This document shows, piece after piece, positions 1 to 9,787 of a stretch of 64,000 nucleotides of DNA. Below the pieces are notes generated by a model. That model was not told where the DNA came from. It ran no database searches and was given only the letters and a program-made list of their open reading frames with translations. Location of the stretch: NCBI GenBank assembly GCA_014925825.1, contig JACGCK010000217.1:1-64000 (forward strand), read 5' to 3'. Position 1 is the stretch's first letter, and each line of letters begins with the position of its first letter. This DNA comes from Pholiota molesta (taxonomy: Eukaryota; Basidiomycota; Agaricomycetes; Agaricales; Strophariaceae). The translations under genes were made by a program, and so were the position numbers.

Positions 1-3000
1 GATCCTCCTCCGTCCCTAGGTCCTCCACCCAAGCCTTCCTCTGTCCCAGTTCCTCCTCTTCGACAGCCTTGCGCGCTTCGTCACTGATGATGGAGAATTC
101 CTCGGTGACAGGCTCCGCACGGTAGTCGGCGTTGTCCACGACACTGTGAACCTCTCCTCCGGCGGGGACATAGCCGATGACTTCATAGACGGGCCCATCA
201 GGGTTAGGAATTCTGAAGATGCCATCGGGTTTGAAGCCGTCCAACGAGTAGACCTCAAATCCTTGGGGTTGCTCCATCAATGTGGAGACTTGGACGGGGG
301 CGTTCAGGTAAGCGCTGGTGTAGTCCGACTGCCATATCTCCATGTCGTTGACCACCCCAATGACCAGCGTGAGTCGGAGCGACTCGTAACGAACGACCGC
401 GGCGTGGCTCTCCCAGTAATGGACGCCCGGGATTTGTGAGAAACCCCTGGCGACGAACCGCGCCTTCCGCTTTTCCAAGTTCCCGTCGGCGTCGATTTTG
501 ACTGCGTATGTCCACCCCGACTTCATCACTTTCGCTCCCTTTGGTTTCTCTGTCAACCTCCATACACCCATCTCCTTCATCATCTCCATCTCCGCCACCA
601 TAGGTTCCAACCACAAGTCCGTCCTTGAACACGCGTCTTGGTAATTCGTGGGTATCCATAAGTCATCGCTGCCACGCGCGATCATAGCAAGCGACTGGTC
701 TGGGTCAAATGCGGGTGCATTACTGCCAGCGAGGCGATGAGACTGGCGTGAGGCAGGGGGGTATTGAATCCGTGGGCGAGCAGTGGGGATATGCGCGGGG
801 ATAGCTGGTGGGTTCTCTGGAGCAGCAGGTGGGTCCGTGGGTTCATCCGCGGTCGCGGGAAGCGCTGTCGTGGGATCTATGACCTTCTCGGTGTCATCGT
901 CGTCCCGCGGCATCACAGGTGTGGCATCCACTTCCAGTTCCTCATCAGCTTCTTCTGGCATGAACGAGATATCCAAATCCTCCGGCTCCTCCCCTCTATC
1001 CGTCGTCCTATGTCCTCCTCCCTCCTCAAATATCACATCCCTCGTCACGAACACCCTGCCTGTTGATCTGTCCAGAACTCGATAAACGCCCGTCCCAGAA
1101 TAGCCCATCAAAACGCCCTTGATCGATCGTGGCGCTAACTTCCCATCGCTGACAGGATCTGGGATCTTCGCATAGGCCGTACAGCCAAATGGGCGAAGGT
1201 GAGCGAGGTCTGGCTTTACACCATGCCAACGTTGGAACGGGGTGGAGAGTGGGTCACGACCAGTTGGGAGCCTGTTCCTAGCATAGCACGCTGCAGACGC
1301 AGCTTCCGCCCAGTACATCCCAGGCAGGTGCGCGTCCTGTATCATCGAGCGCGCCAGGTCCATAATGGTACGGTTTGCTCGTTCCGCCACCCCGTTCGAT
1401 GCTGACGTATACGGGGCAGTGAACTCGTGCAGGATGCCGTTCGTACGGCAGTATTCTTCCCACTTCGCGTTCCTAAACTCGGTCCCATTGTCGGTGCGAA
1501 TTCGTTTCAGCTTCTTTCCAGTCAAGTTCTCAGCCTCCCTCCTGTAGCCGTCGAAGCACTTGAGGGATGAATCCATGTCCTTTGTCGCCAGGAAGAATGT
1601 CTCCGTGTTCCCAGAGGCGCCGTCAACGAGCGCCATCATCCATCGCTTCCCACCGGGTGTCTGGACCGTGGTGGGGCCGAACAGATCAATGTAGACACGG
1701 TCCAGGATCTCGGACTCGACCTCGACGATGGAGTCGAACGTGCGGCGGGTTTGTTTCCCAAAGATGCAATCCTCGCATCGACCAAGTGCCTTCCCTGGCT
1801 GGATGTCTATCCCAGTGACGAGGTCCTTCGATACGGCCGAGAGAATCTTCGCTTCGGAAATATGACCAAGTCGACGGTGCCAGGTGGCGAGATCAACCGC
1901 TTTCGTGAGGGAGCGAGCCGAATGAGCACTGTGATTGGTGCTGAAGGATTCAAGCCACTGGATTTTGTACATTGCAGTAGCGTCGATTGGCTCGGACACC
2001 AAGAACGTCGACCCGCTCTTGTCAATGAACATCGCTTTCCCACCCCCGAAGACCACCCGATAACCCTTCAGGTCCAACCGCCCGATTGATATGAGGTTGT
2101 GACTCAGGTTGGGGGTGTGCTGGGCGTTGTTGAAGGTAATGTTCACGATTTTATTCCCAATGACCGTCTGTTTTGTGACCTTGCCTGTCCCAGCGATGAA
2201 GAACTCCCCGCCATCCGCAGTTTTTCCCAACTCCGTACATGCCTGGTATTCGTCAAAGTCCTCACGGCGCACGAAGAAATGGCCACTAGCCGCAGAATCG
2301 GCATACGTGGTGATGAGGAGTGGGGTGGTATGTGCTTCCGAGACGGTTGCAAATGCCAGATTGACATTTGGATCACAGATAGCGCTTGCCGCGATATTCG
2401 TCGTGCTGCTGTTCCCGCTGCTTCCACCGCCTCCGCCGCCACCGCTTCCCTTCTTCTTCCACCACTCAGGGTACTGCCCTGCCATCCCTCCTCCGGGCTT
2501 GAAGCAGCGCTCGATGGTATGGCCGGTCCGTCCACAGACCGGGTTCGAGCATTTCAGGTCCGTATTGCGGAATTGGCGTGCTTGCGCCGCCATTGCGTGA
2601 GCGGAGTTCGAGTTTGTGATTGGCGCCCGCGCGGCTAACATCGTCGCATGTGCGATGATGGCGCTGATGACTGCGCTCGAGGTGGTTTCAGTGCGTAGGG
2701 TGGAAATGAGGATCATCCATGAGTCTGGAAGTGAGTCAAGGACGATCATCCTAAACCTTCCATCCTCTATTTTGCAGCCCTGATTGTTTGCTTTCGCCCA
2801 AGCCGTCCTAAGCTTCGAAATGTGCTCCTCCATCTTGGAGCCCTCGGTGTACTTCAACCTCGACAACTCCTTCTCCGCTGTCAGCCGCCCAAGATCCGTC
2901 TGCTTGTCCTGGACCGTGGCAATGGACTTGTAAGCCTCAGCAGCCGTACCGTCCGTTTTGATGCCTAATCCAACAGCGTTCTTGACGTTTAAGGTGATTA

Positions 3001-3247
3001 AACCTTTCGTCCAGTTGTTGCGCTGACGCCACTCATTGTAGGATGGGTTACTGTCTCCCCAGTAGGTGGTAGCAGCCACGGCAGGCTTGGTGGGGTCCGG
3101 CGGACTAGGGCATTCGATTGATCCGTCGAGGTAATCGAGCGTTCCGCGTTGCTCGGCGACAGCTCGAATACGTTCCTTGAACTGGTACCAGTTCGAGCCG
3201 TCGTATTGCTCGTCCGTCGGGAGGATAAAAGGAGCGGTGGATGACAT
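1..3247 (-). CDS. Copia-type Gag-Pol polyprotein, N-terminal about 1,080 residues (partial)
   Basis: The polyprotein makes the particle and enzymes for retrotransposition. The start is ATG at 3247, giving MSSTAPFILPTDEQYDGSNW, a usual copia Gag opening. In order I read: a Gag domain; a zinc knuckle of form CX4CX4HX4C (CSNPVCGRTGHTIERC); the protease motif DSAAS; an integrase zinc site (WHRRLGH ... CEDC); an integrase core with acidic residues in YIDLFGP, RTDNGTEF and NGVAERANR; a proline/acid-rich linker; and the start of reverse transcriptase (KARFVARGF, then SDYTSAYLNAP). After MEQPQGFEV, where copia enzymes soon reach the KSLYGLKQ-like block, there are instead at least 75 acidic or unrelated residues up to the window edge. 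This is either a lineage-specific insert or a diverged region. Long open frames on the opposite strand here, for example near 2.1-2.6 kb, are shadows. Confidence 0.93.
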   Translation of the reverse strand, partial: MSSTAPFILPTDEQYDGSNWYQFKERIRAVAEQRGTLDYLDGSIECPSPPDPTKPAVAATTYWGDSNPSYNEWRQRNNWTKGLITLNVKNAVGLGIKTDGTAAEAYKSIATVQDKQTDLGRLTAEKELSRLKYTEGSKMEEHISKLRTAWAKANNQGCKIEDGRFRMIVLDSLPDSWMILISTLRTETTSSAVISAIIAHATMLAARAPITNSNSAHAMAAQARQFRNTDLKCSNPVCGRTGHTIERCFKPGGGMAGQYPEWWKKKGSGGGGGGGSSGNSSTTNIAASAICDPNVNLAFATVSEAHTTPLLITTYADSAASGHFFVRREDFDEYQACTELGKTADGGEFFIAGTGKVTKQTVIGNKIVNITFNNAQHTPNLSHNLISIGRLDLKGYRVVFGGGKAMFIDKSGSTFLVSEPIDATAMYKIQWLESFSTNHSAHSARSLTKAVDLATWHRRLGHISEAKILSAVSKDLVTGIDIQPGKALGRCEDCIFGKQTRRTFDSIVEVESEILDRVYIDLFGPTTVQTPGGKRWMMALVDGASGNTETFFLATKDMDSSLKCFDGYRREAENLTGKKLKRIRTDNGTEFRNAKWEEYCRTNGILHEFTAPYTSASNGVAERANRTIMDLARSMIQDAHLPGMYWAEAASAACYARNRLPTGRDPLSTPFQRWHGVKPDLAHLRPFGCTAYAKIPDPVSDGKLAPRSIKGVLMGYSGTGVYRVLDRSTGRVFVTRDVIFEEGGGHRTTDRGEEPEDLDISFMPEEADEELEVDATPVMPRDDDDTEKVIDPTTALPATADEPTDPPAAPENPPAIPAHIPTARPRIQYPPASRQSHRLAGSNAPAFDPDQSLAMIARGSDDLWIPTNYQDACSRTDLWLEPMVAEMEMMKEMGVWRLTEKPKGAKVMKSGWTYAVKIDADGNLEKRKARFVARGFSQIPGVHYWESHAAVVRYESLRLTLVIGVVNDMEIWQSDYTSAYLNAPVQVSTLMEQPQGFEVYSLDGFKPDGIFRIPNPDGPVYEVIGYVPAGGEVHSVVDNADYRAEPVTEEFSIISDEARKAVEEEELGQRKAWVEDLGTEED

Positions 3248-3415
3248 GACTCAGATGATCAGGATGGGTCAGGAAAATTTTCGGGGGGGGTCAGGTTCGA
3301 GATCGGGCTGAGTCGATTGGTTTTCAAGGTCAGGATCGGTTTCGGGGTTCCAGAGTCAATGGATCAGGTTCGTTGTTTGACAAAAATACTTCGTGGGGGT
3401 AGCTAGTTAACTACG

Positions 3416-3427
3416 GGGCCCATAACC
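3416..3427 (-). promoter_or_regulatory. Copia-type primer binding site (internal initiator tRNA-Met complement)
   Basis: On the minus strand the LTR ends in CTCAACA and is followed at once by GGTTATGGGCCC. From established knowledge, this is the same core as the primer site of Drosophila copia, which primes with an internal 5'-half fragment of initiator methionine tRNA and not with the tRNA 3' end. Its position directly after the LTR fits this role. Confidence 0.75.
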
Positions 3428-3678
3428 TGTTGAGATACGAAGTAAAGCTCAGTCAAACGAATTAATATTCGACTGTTACTTGTAGCTACCTGTTGAGATA
3501 CGAAGTAAAGCTACGAGAAATCATGTAAGTAAAATAGAAAAATATAAGATATAGTTTAGACGGGCTCACCTCAGTCAAACGAATTAATATTCGACTGAGG
3601 GAACCCGTTCTGTGTATGTCAGATTTTATATGAAACTAAATAAGGTTCGAGGCAAGAGAAAAATAATACTGGACAACA
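3428..3678 (-). repeat. 5' long terminal repeat of the copia element, about 251 bp
   Basis: In element orientation it starts TGTTG and ends CAACA, the usual TG...CA ends, and it abuts the primer binding site. It contains internal direct repeats. The 22 bases that form its 3' terminus (3428-3449) recur at 3491-3512. A near-palindromic block of about 26 bases (core CGAATTAATATTCG) occurs at about 3450-3475 and again at about 3572-3597; the second copy lies inside a larger hairpin with ACGGG/CCCGT arms. The right boundary is inferred from the CAACA end only, because the second LTR is not in the window. Confidence 0.7.
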
Positions 3679-3752
3679 GCGATCACTCATCGCAGTCCTT
3701 TTCGGGAAAGCGCCGGTAGGCGCTAACTGATGTGGCGCATCCCGCGCCTTTT

Positions 3753-5282
3753 CTACTCGACTAGCGAGTCACTTCCAACAATAACAAGGTGAGTGATCTT
3801 CAGCGGGTCCTTCCTCATGTCCCAAAATCCGTCAATCCCGAATCGAGGATCATGGGCGCTTAACATCTGCTCGTATTGACGACGAAGCAGGGTATCTTTC
3901 CTTCGACGAGGGGCGTCGTATTCTTCATCAGAGGTACCATCGTCTCCAGCACTATCCTCATATAACCCCGCTGCGCCCTGGTTCTCTTCGCTTGTTTCGT
4001 CTGACGCGGCTTCGTCTTTTGAGGCGCCTGCAGAGCCCAATTCGTCATCTTCAAGAGCTTCGAGATTATTGCTCGCCCTCTCAAATAACGGCACCTCGTT
4101 CCGTTCGGGAATAGAACCTTCGACGTATTCTTCTTCCTCGTCGATTGGCAAGAACTCAAAAGCCCCATCCTGATCCCATCTTTCATCAGATCCATTGATC
4201 GAACAAATATCCTCCGGATAACGACTGCAAAGGAGGAAAGGCAAAGTGTACACGTCGTCCCAGTCCAACAAGGCTGTTATCCTACGGGTATCTGGATCCA
4301 TGAGCATATTCCTAAATGCATAATCGGTGGGAGCGAACGATAGGTAGTAGAGTTCTGGCTGAGACGATGAGGGCAACGGGCACGCCCGAATGAGAGCGAG
4401 TAGCGCATCAGCTGCGTCGAGAAAATCACCAACAGTGCATGGCTCGTCGAAGTAATAACCAAGGTTTTCCGTGACATCAGTTGCACGATCGGCACCAAAA
4501 ATCTGCTCAATGGAATCCACTTCGTGCTGCCAAAGCTCGAGCCAGAAGTCGCGGAGCGTTGTTGGAATGGTCCGGGACCATGCCGATATACCTCTATGGG
4601 GCGTCATTGTGCACACTGGTCCAAGGCAAAGGGGGCCCAGGCGGTATGCCGACGCATTGGAAAAGCATACCTCAGCTTCAGGTGGAAGGACTGCAAAGTA
4701 AATACTTCCAATACCTTGGAATGGCAAAGGTGTCGCCGATCTCGCGTGGTAGCTGGCAATCTCGCCCAACAGGCGTGTACGATCTTCGGGCAGAAGGTCG
4801 TCCCACTGCTTCCAAGGTGGGATGCCAGGGGCCCATTCCATAAGAATATACGGTGCGCCTACGGGGTTCTTCTCGTTATGGTGCCATGCATAAACCTCGG
4901 GAACCGGGAGCCTGGTATATAGTCGAGCCAAGGTCATCATCGCAACGACCGACTCTATGCGGCCGGGGGCACGGTAGTTCTTGTAGGGGATGCGTGCTGC
5001 CACTCGAAAACCGTTTGGAAATTGGAGAGAATAAACGGCATTGACATTGCCACCATCGGCTTTTGAGACAGTTGGGACTGCGCTGGAGGAAAATGCATGC
5101 ATGGCAACGAAAACGAGCGCTCTTGTGTCCACAGCTAGATGCTTGTCACTAACTTCCATCGGAATTGCATCTGGGGATATTGAAGGTGGCTTCCATCCGG
5201 GAAGGATTGTCTGAGGGACATGCAGCGGAATTCGGCGTTCCATCTGAGTAACTGAGGTTTTGAACAGAACTCTAAGGATCAA
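3753..5282 (-). CDS. Aminoglycoside-phosphotransferase-like (APH/choline kinase fold) protein
   Basis: This is a single-exon frame of up to 509 codons. Residues about 90-150 hold the small-lobe pattern (AARIPYKNYRAPGRIESVVA, then VPEVYAW and PYILMEW) and residues about 318-350 hold the catalytic lobe (DYAFRNMLMDPDTRRITALL followed by DWDDV). In the family the first motif is normally HGDxxxxN. Here the aspartate and asparagine are kept but the histidine position is proline (APTDY), so phosphotransfer ability is uncertain. The region from about residue 385 to 465 is a long acidic, low-complexity insert. The true start may be the ATG 13 codons in (MERRIPLHVP). The family is widely expanded in mushrooms and substrates are mostly unknown. 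It lies next to the copia LTR, with 74 bp between them. Confidence 0.75.
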   Translation of the reverse strand: MILRVLFKTSVTQMERRIPLHVPQTILPGWKPPSISPDAIPMEVSDKHLAVDTRALVFVAMHAFSSSAVPTVSKADGGNVNAVYSLQFPNGFRVAARIPYKNYRAPGRIESVVAMMTLARLYTRLPVPEVYAWHHNEKNPVGAPYILMEWAPGIPPWKQWDDLLPEDRTRLLGEIASYHARSATPLPFQGIGSIYFAVLPPEAEVCFSNASAYRLGPLCLGPVCTMTPHRGISAWSRTIPTTLRDFWLELWQHEVDSIEQIFGADRATDVTENLGYYFDEPCTVGDFLDAADALLALIRACPLPSSSQPELYYLSFAPTDYAFRNMLMDPDTRRITALLDWDDVYTLPFLLCSRYPEDICSINGSDERWDQDGAFEFLPIDEEEEYVEGSIPERNEVPLFERASNNLEALEDDELGSAGASKDEAASDETSEENQGAAGLYEDSAGDDGTSDEEYDAPRRRKDTLLRRQYEQMLSAHDPRFGIDGFWDMRKDPLKITHLVIVGSDSLVE

Positions 5283-5661
5283 GTAAAGGCGTGGAGGGTG
5301 TCAGAGATATCGAAATATATACTCCCTACACAATGACATACTGATTGATTGATTGAATCATCCACAGACTGTCAAGTTCGGAGCTCCGACAACCACATTG
5401 AAATGTTCATCGCCATCTGTCTCCACACTTTGGCCAATCGTGCAACGAGCATGGTCCGAATTCGAAAGAGAAGCAAAGAGTTGGCAAAGAGCGTCTCGGA
5501 AGGAAAGCTCACAGTTCTCTTGCAATGCTCCCTAGATGCTTATGAGACGGCGGACGCTCATCGCTTTCCAATTTCCATTCTGGGAAGACACTCAGCCAAC
5601 ATTTTCAGCACCTGATTCAGCGTCCATACATGCACCCGCGAGGATCCGTGAGTCAATTACC

Positions 5662-5718
5662 TGCGGGTCACAGGTACCTACAGGTTTCCCTGCAGGTATA
5701 CTTGCAGGTACCTGTGCA
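5662..5718. repeat. Short CAGGTAC-type tandem repeat
   Basis: Four to five degenerate copies of CAGGTAC/CAGGTAT occur in about 57 bp, some as the palindrome CAGGTACCTG. No function is evident. Confidence 0.5.
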
Positions 5719-5994
5719 AGTGCTGAAGAGACAGCCACCCTATGCGTCTTTGCGTCGCAGAAGCCGCTTTACAAGCCGCTTCTTTGTTCATAAAGACGGT
5801 GAGGTGGGCCGTACATCCGAGTCCGCGATCGGCCTGCGACACTCGAGAAGCACAGAGAGCGCCGCCCCAAAGCGCCGCGGGAGTGGCCGCCGATTCAGCC
5901 AATATCTGCGCTCCACAGGAATCGAAGTGGGTGCGGTGACGTGTTGTGGGTCGTCGAGGCGGACGAAATGGGCGGGGCGAGTCGTTACAGCGCG

Positions 5995-6530
5995 GCAAAT
6001 CAGGGCGGGCACGCAAGTCGACGTCGGCCGAGGGCGTTGACGTGGGCAATGTGAGTCGACGTGGGCGGTGCGAATTGAAGTGAGCGCGGCGAGACACCGG
6101 CCTTGTGGAGAGTGCAGTGGGCATACGCGGTGAGGAGGGCAGTGGATAACGTGGGTAGCGCTAGCAGCGGAGGCAGGGCACAGCGGGGGCTGGCGCCGAG
6201 ATGGAGTGACATGGCGGGCGGCACGGCGAGTCGGAGCGGGCGCAGATAGGAACATCAGCGAGCAGTGGTGCAAACGGGTGGGGAACACACCTCTTAGCAG
6301 GGACGATGGCGACGCGCCATCCCATCGCCACGCCCTCCTTCGCGCTCTTCTTCGTATGCTCCGTCTATTCTTTCCCTGCCTCCTACGTATGGAAGTTGCG
6401 GGCGCAATGGCTAGAAGCGGGCGGCGGCCATTGATGTTGACGCGATGAGAGTCGAGGCAGGCGCGGTAGTTTGATGTGGGCGCAGCAAGTTAATGTGGGC
6501 GGGACAAGTAGACATAGGTGCATGAGCACT
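5995..6530. repeat. Degenerate GC-rich minisatellite-like tract
   Basis: Irregular copies of a unit of roughly 18-21 bp built around GTGGGCG and AGTCGACGTGGGC recur through this stretch. They are too decayed to give an exact period. Open frames on both strands here follow from the GC-rich composition. Confidence 0.4.
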
Positions 6531-7564
6531 CGTGAGCGCGGTGATTGTGACACTGCTCAAAGACCAGGTCGTTGCCGTGACGTTGTTGGTTTGCTACATC
6601 TTGTCGCTCCTGCAACAGAGAAAATGAACATAAGCAGAACAATGAGATAACAAGGTGCACCGTCATCCACGTCCTTTCTTCATGCTGTATATTCCGTGTT
6701 CATATGGCGAGTTTAAGACTTCGTCATCCTAAAACAATGGCATTGCCAGCATTACATAGAAAAGATAGGGATAGAATGGAGCAGAAAGCGTGGAGACATT
6801 CATGATTCATCGTTTAAGAATTCTTGGAAGTGTGCCCTGGCGTCCCAAGACACTTCAATAAGAGAGATGAGGCGATATGCGCTGTCTGATGTGCCTTGGC
6901 GACTCAGGAAACATTGATGGCGGTGGAGAGAGGTGTTATGTGCAGTGCCCGAACGTCGAGCGCAGGTCGAGCGCGACCCCGCACTGGAATCGCGGATCAC
7001 ATGCAATATTCCCACGCGAGATGAATGGGACCGTCGTCAGCGACTCGACATTTGCGAAGAGCTGAGCGACTGAGCGACGTGCTCATCTCGCAATCAATTT
7101 TCTTAACAAGAGGATAAGGTATTCTCAGTTCCATTTGTTAGAATTTAAAATGAATGGGAAGAACGTGTGATTTCATCCTTAAGGTGATTTGTTCTCGAAA
7201 AGTGACGTCTTTTGTTCGCAAAAACGTCACCTTCATGGATTGGTATTCTCCATTGCAAGATATGATGGTAATTCTAACAATAAACAGCGTTAAGAGTGTT
7301 TGTCGTACTCTTTATTCTCTTATCAATTGACTTATCCAACAATAAATGCTCTTTTCTTTGTGTAAAGTTTTGTTGAATGTCCCATCAATTTTTTCCTGTG
7401 GGCGAAATTGGCGAAAGATCTGTCAATTGTCCTCATGGATAATGTTCAAAGAATCTGGCTTATTCTGTTTTAACTTCATCGGGAAATATCTTCCTTTCTA
7501 CATAAATTCTCCTATCTAAGAAACTTTTTGGTTGAATGTCACAAAACGTCCAGTGTTTTCAATA

Positions 7565-7604
7565 TGCCCACCGTAGCAGTGAATACGCCCACCGTAGCAG
7601 TGAG
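7565..7604. repeat. Two-copy short tandem repeat upstream of a zinc-finger gene
   Basis: CGCCCACCGTAGCAGTGA (first copy beginning TGCCCACC) occurs twice in tandem with a few spacer bases, about 95 bp upstream of the proposed start of the zinc-finger gene at 7699. Confidence 0.6.
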
Positions 7605-7698
7605 TAGTTGACTATGGATGGGCCTCTTATAAGCCTATATAAGCTCCCGAATCGGTGGTCTTGTAGCTGCTCGTTGAACAATTCGGGCTCCCTTCCCG

Positions 7699-8719
7699 AT
7701 GTCGTTCGGCCCAGCCAACTGGAAAGAAGACCGCCCCGACATACGCGTTTCCAGTACCCACAGCGGTAACCACTTGCATTCCACTGTACGATATCGCATG
7801 GCTGACTGACGAAAGTAGACTCGCAGCAAGGCCAGTCTCTACCCCTTCTCGATGATAGGCAAACCATCCCAACAACTAGGCCTGGTATAGGATGGCCGAT
7901 GGGAGGAAGTATTGCACCGGAACACCAATACTGGGAAGGCGAAACATCGACCAATGCAGATTACGGCAATGGTCCCTTATCCCATGCAAATTTTCCAGGA
8001 GTCTCGGAACCACTCAACCAGTCGAATCCCATTTATGATTGTGAGCCTTCTTCTCTTCCTATCTTCGGTACGTTCTAATCTGAGAGTTTCCTCAATTTTA
8101 ATTCTTCAATCCTACCTACATAACTATTCAGCGTCAGTGCCTCTTCAGGAAAGATACAGCGCCGCGGGTCAGGAGCAACACCAATCCACGAGTGTTCCTT
8201 TCATATTATTCAACGGAAACGTCCACCAGGAGTTTCTCAAGTTTCTGATGCAAAATATGGATTTGCTACGCTTAGTGGACACACCTCAAACCAGCATGAC
8301 GAATATCCAATATGCATTTAAAGACCAATTTAGGCGCGACGGTTTTGTGCCTCCTTTCTCTGATATTGCAAGAATATTTGAACTGTTCAGGCCTGTTATA
8401 GGGTATTCCGCAAGGCGACAGGAGAGAGCCTCAGGGAGGAAACTAAAGACGCGGGAAAACTGCCCTTTCCCGTTTTGCCAAAGTCCTTTCACAAGGTTGC
8501 GTGGTCTTAGAAGTGAGCATTCACCTTCGACAGATCCAATGGTGCTGATCTTCTTGTGGTACAGACCACCTATCGTCACACTTTTCATTAACACCTCAGC
8601 AATGTATTCACTGTGGGAAGGCCTTTTCCGACTCTTCGTACAGCAATCACAAATATTACTGCGCGCGTCAGCACCTTATTCGAGCATCTTCGGCGCGGAA
8701 TCTTGATGCGGAAGCTTGA
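7699..8719 (+). CDS. Two-zinc-finger protein with an unrecognised conserved N-terminal block, family member 1
   Basis: Proposed exons are 7699-7765, 7819-8040, 8132-8512 and 8565-8719, totalling 825 nt (274 residues). The conserved block, about residues 120-195, starts GNVHQEFLKFL and runs through an IQxAF helix, an RRxGxxPP turn and FRPVIG. It is followed by finger 1, C-x4-C-x12-H-x3-H (CPFPFC ... HLSSH), and finger 2, C-x2-C-x11-H-x3-C (CIHC ... HKYYC). A phase-1 intron interrupts finger 1 at the same codon in all three family members of this window, which strongly supports the model. The likely role is nucleic-acid binding or transcriptional regulation (inference from the fingers). I do not recognise the N-terminal block. 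Confidence 0.75.
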
Positions 8720-8744
8720 TGGTCCAGGAGGCACCAATTCCATT

Positions 8745-8852
8745 GGGACGTATACGTAGCTTTAGCAGGCTGCAAAGACATTTTACACAGACATTTTTGG
8801 GATGTATACGTAGTTTTAGCAGGCTGCAAAGACATTTTACATAGACATTTTA
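8745..8852. repeat. Perfect-period 54 bp tandem duplication
   Basis: Two adjacent copies (8745-8798 and 8799-8852) start GGGACGTATACGTAG and GGGATGTATACGTAG and run through GCAGGCTGCAAAGACATTTT. They differ at only a few bases. They lie just 3' of zinc-finger gene 1 and may be in its 3' UTR. Confidence 0.8.
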
Positions 8853-9787
8853 TATCTGTTTCTGTAGCTCATTTACCGAGTTCTCGTGGACAGATTCATC
8901 ACCTACAATTGACCTATTGAACCTCTTTCAACTCTTCGAAGCTTTTGAGACTCTGGCGTTGCGGTTCATTGTCGCATCATTCATGGTATATTGTATATCT
9001 TGTACGCTGGATTATAATCAGTGCAGGTTATGTCGATTTAGTAAGCAATAATGTTTGTCTATGACGCCGGGCAGCGCTGAGCGTTGCGTTGGTTGAGCGC
9101 TCGAAAGCACTTTGTTCACAGCCACCGCGCTCTTCTGATGCCGAGCTTCAGCGCTTCCAGCGTCTTGTGCACTGCGGCTGATTCTGTCACGCGCTGGGCA
9201 GTATGTGGTTAATTAGTGTGCTATTGCAATTCAATGCGCTATTTCAAAATACTTGAAGGCTAGGCAGGAAATGTGTTGAGTTCACAAGTGATGTAATCAG
9301 ACTTATGTAGTGCACGTATACCACTATTTCGCTTGCGCGTCAGGCAGGACAAACAGGCAAAGCGTTTGTTTGCAGAACCTTCAGCGCTTCCGCAATGTGC
9401 AATTAATGATTGAAAAGAGCAGGTTGCGAACCAGTGCCTGACGTATTTGAGTTTGGGACGGAGACTGACGGAGCTTGAATTGTTTTGGGGGTGTCAAGGC
9501 CCCAGGCAGCGCGGCCTTTCTCGCTTTCCCTAACCCCCGACTACGGAAGACAAGGAGTTGTCGCCTGCCTCGCCAACGCAGAGACACAGTGTAAGCGCCC
9601 ACTTTCCTTGTTTCGGGTCCAGCACCCACCGAGGCCGACAAGCGGCCGCGGTCCCAACACAGTGGTACGGCGCCGGTTGTCTCATCAGATTCCGTCTGGC
9701 CCGTACCCACTCTTTCGGGTCTTCCCCGCTTCTTCCTCTATTTCACTATAATTCGTGTTCTAATCTACCTACCTCTTCTAGATCATC
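8853..9787. other. Intergenic region upstream of the CDF transporter
   Basis: No coding signal is convincing here. The GC-rich half nearest 9787 probably contains the transporter promoter and 5' leader. Confidence 0.4.

Larger units (their letters stand above)
1..3678 (-). mobile_element. Ty1/copia LTR retrotransposon, 5' portion (rest lies off the left edge)
   Basis: The element reads leftwards: 5' LTR (3678 to 3428), primer binding site (3427 to 3416), leader (3415 to 3248), then one open gag-pol frame from 3247 to the window edge. The order gag, protease, integrase, reverse transcriptase is that of Ty1/copia (Pseudoviridae) and not Ty3/gypsy. The visible frame has no stop or frameshift, so the copy may be young. 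The 3' LTR and target-site duplication are outside the window and cannot be checked. Confidence 0.93.
5283..7558. other. Intergenic region without a supportable gene; decayed repeats
   Basis: The short frames on both strands show no recognisable domain. About 5662-5718 holds tandem CAGGTA-type units (CAGGTACCTACAGG, then TGCAGGTATACTTGCAGGTA). About 5995-6530 is GC-rich with degenerate units of the kind GACGTGGGCGGGGCAAGT. From 7080 to 7560 the DNA is AT-rich with nothing identified. Confidence 0.5.

Noticed and set aside
2099..2638. 179-codon and 163-codon plus-strand frames
   Set aside because: They lie opposite the continuous copia Gag-Pol frame, which has zinc-knuckle, protease and integrase motifs. 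They are antisense shadows.
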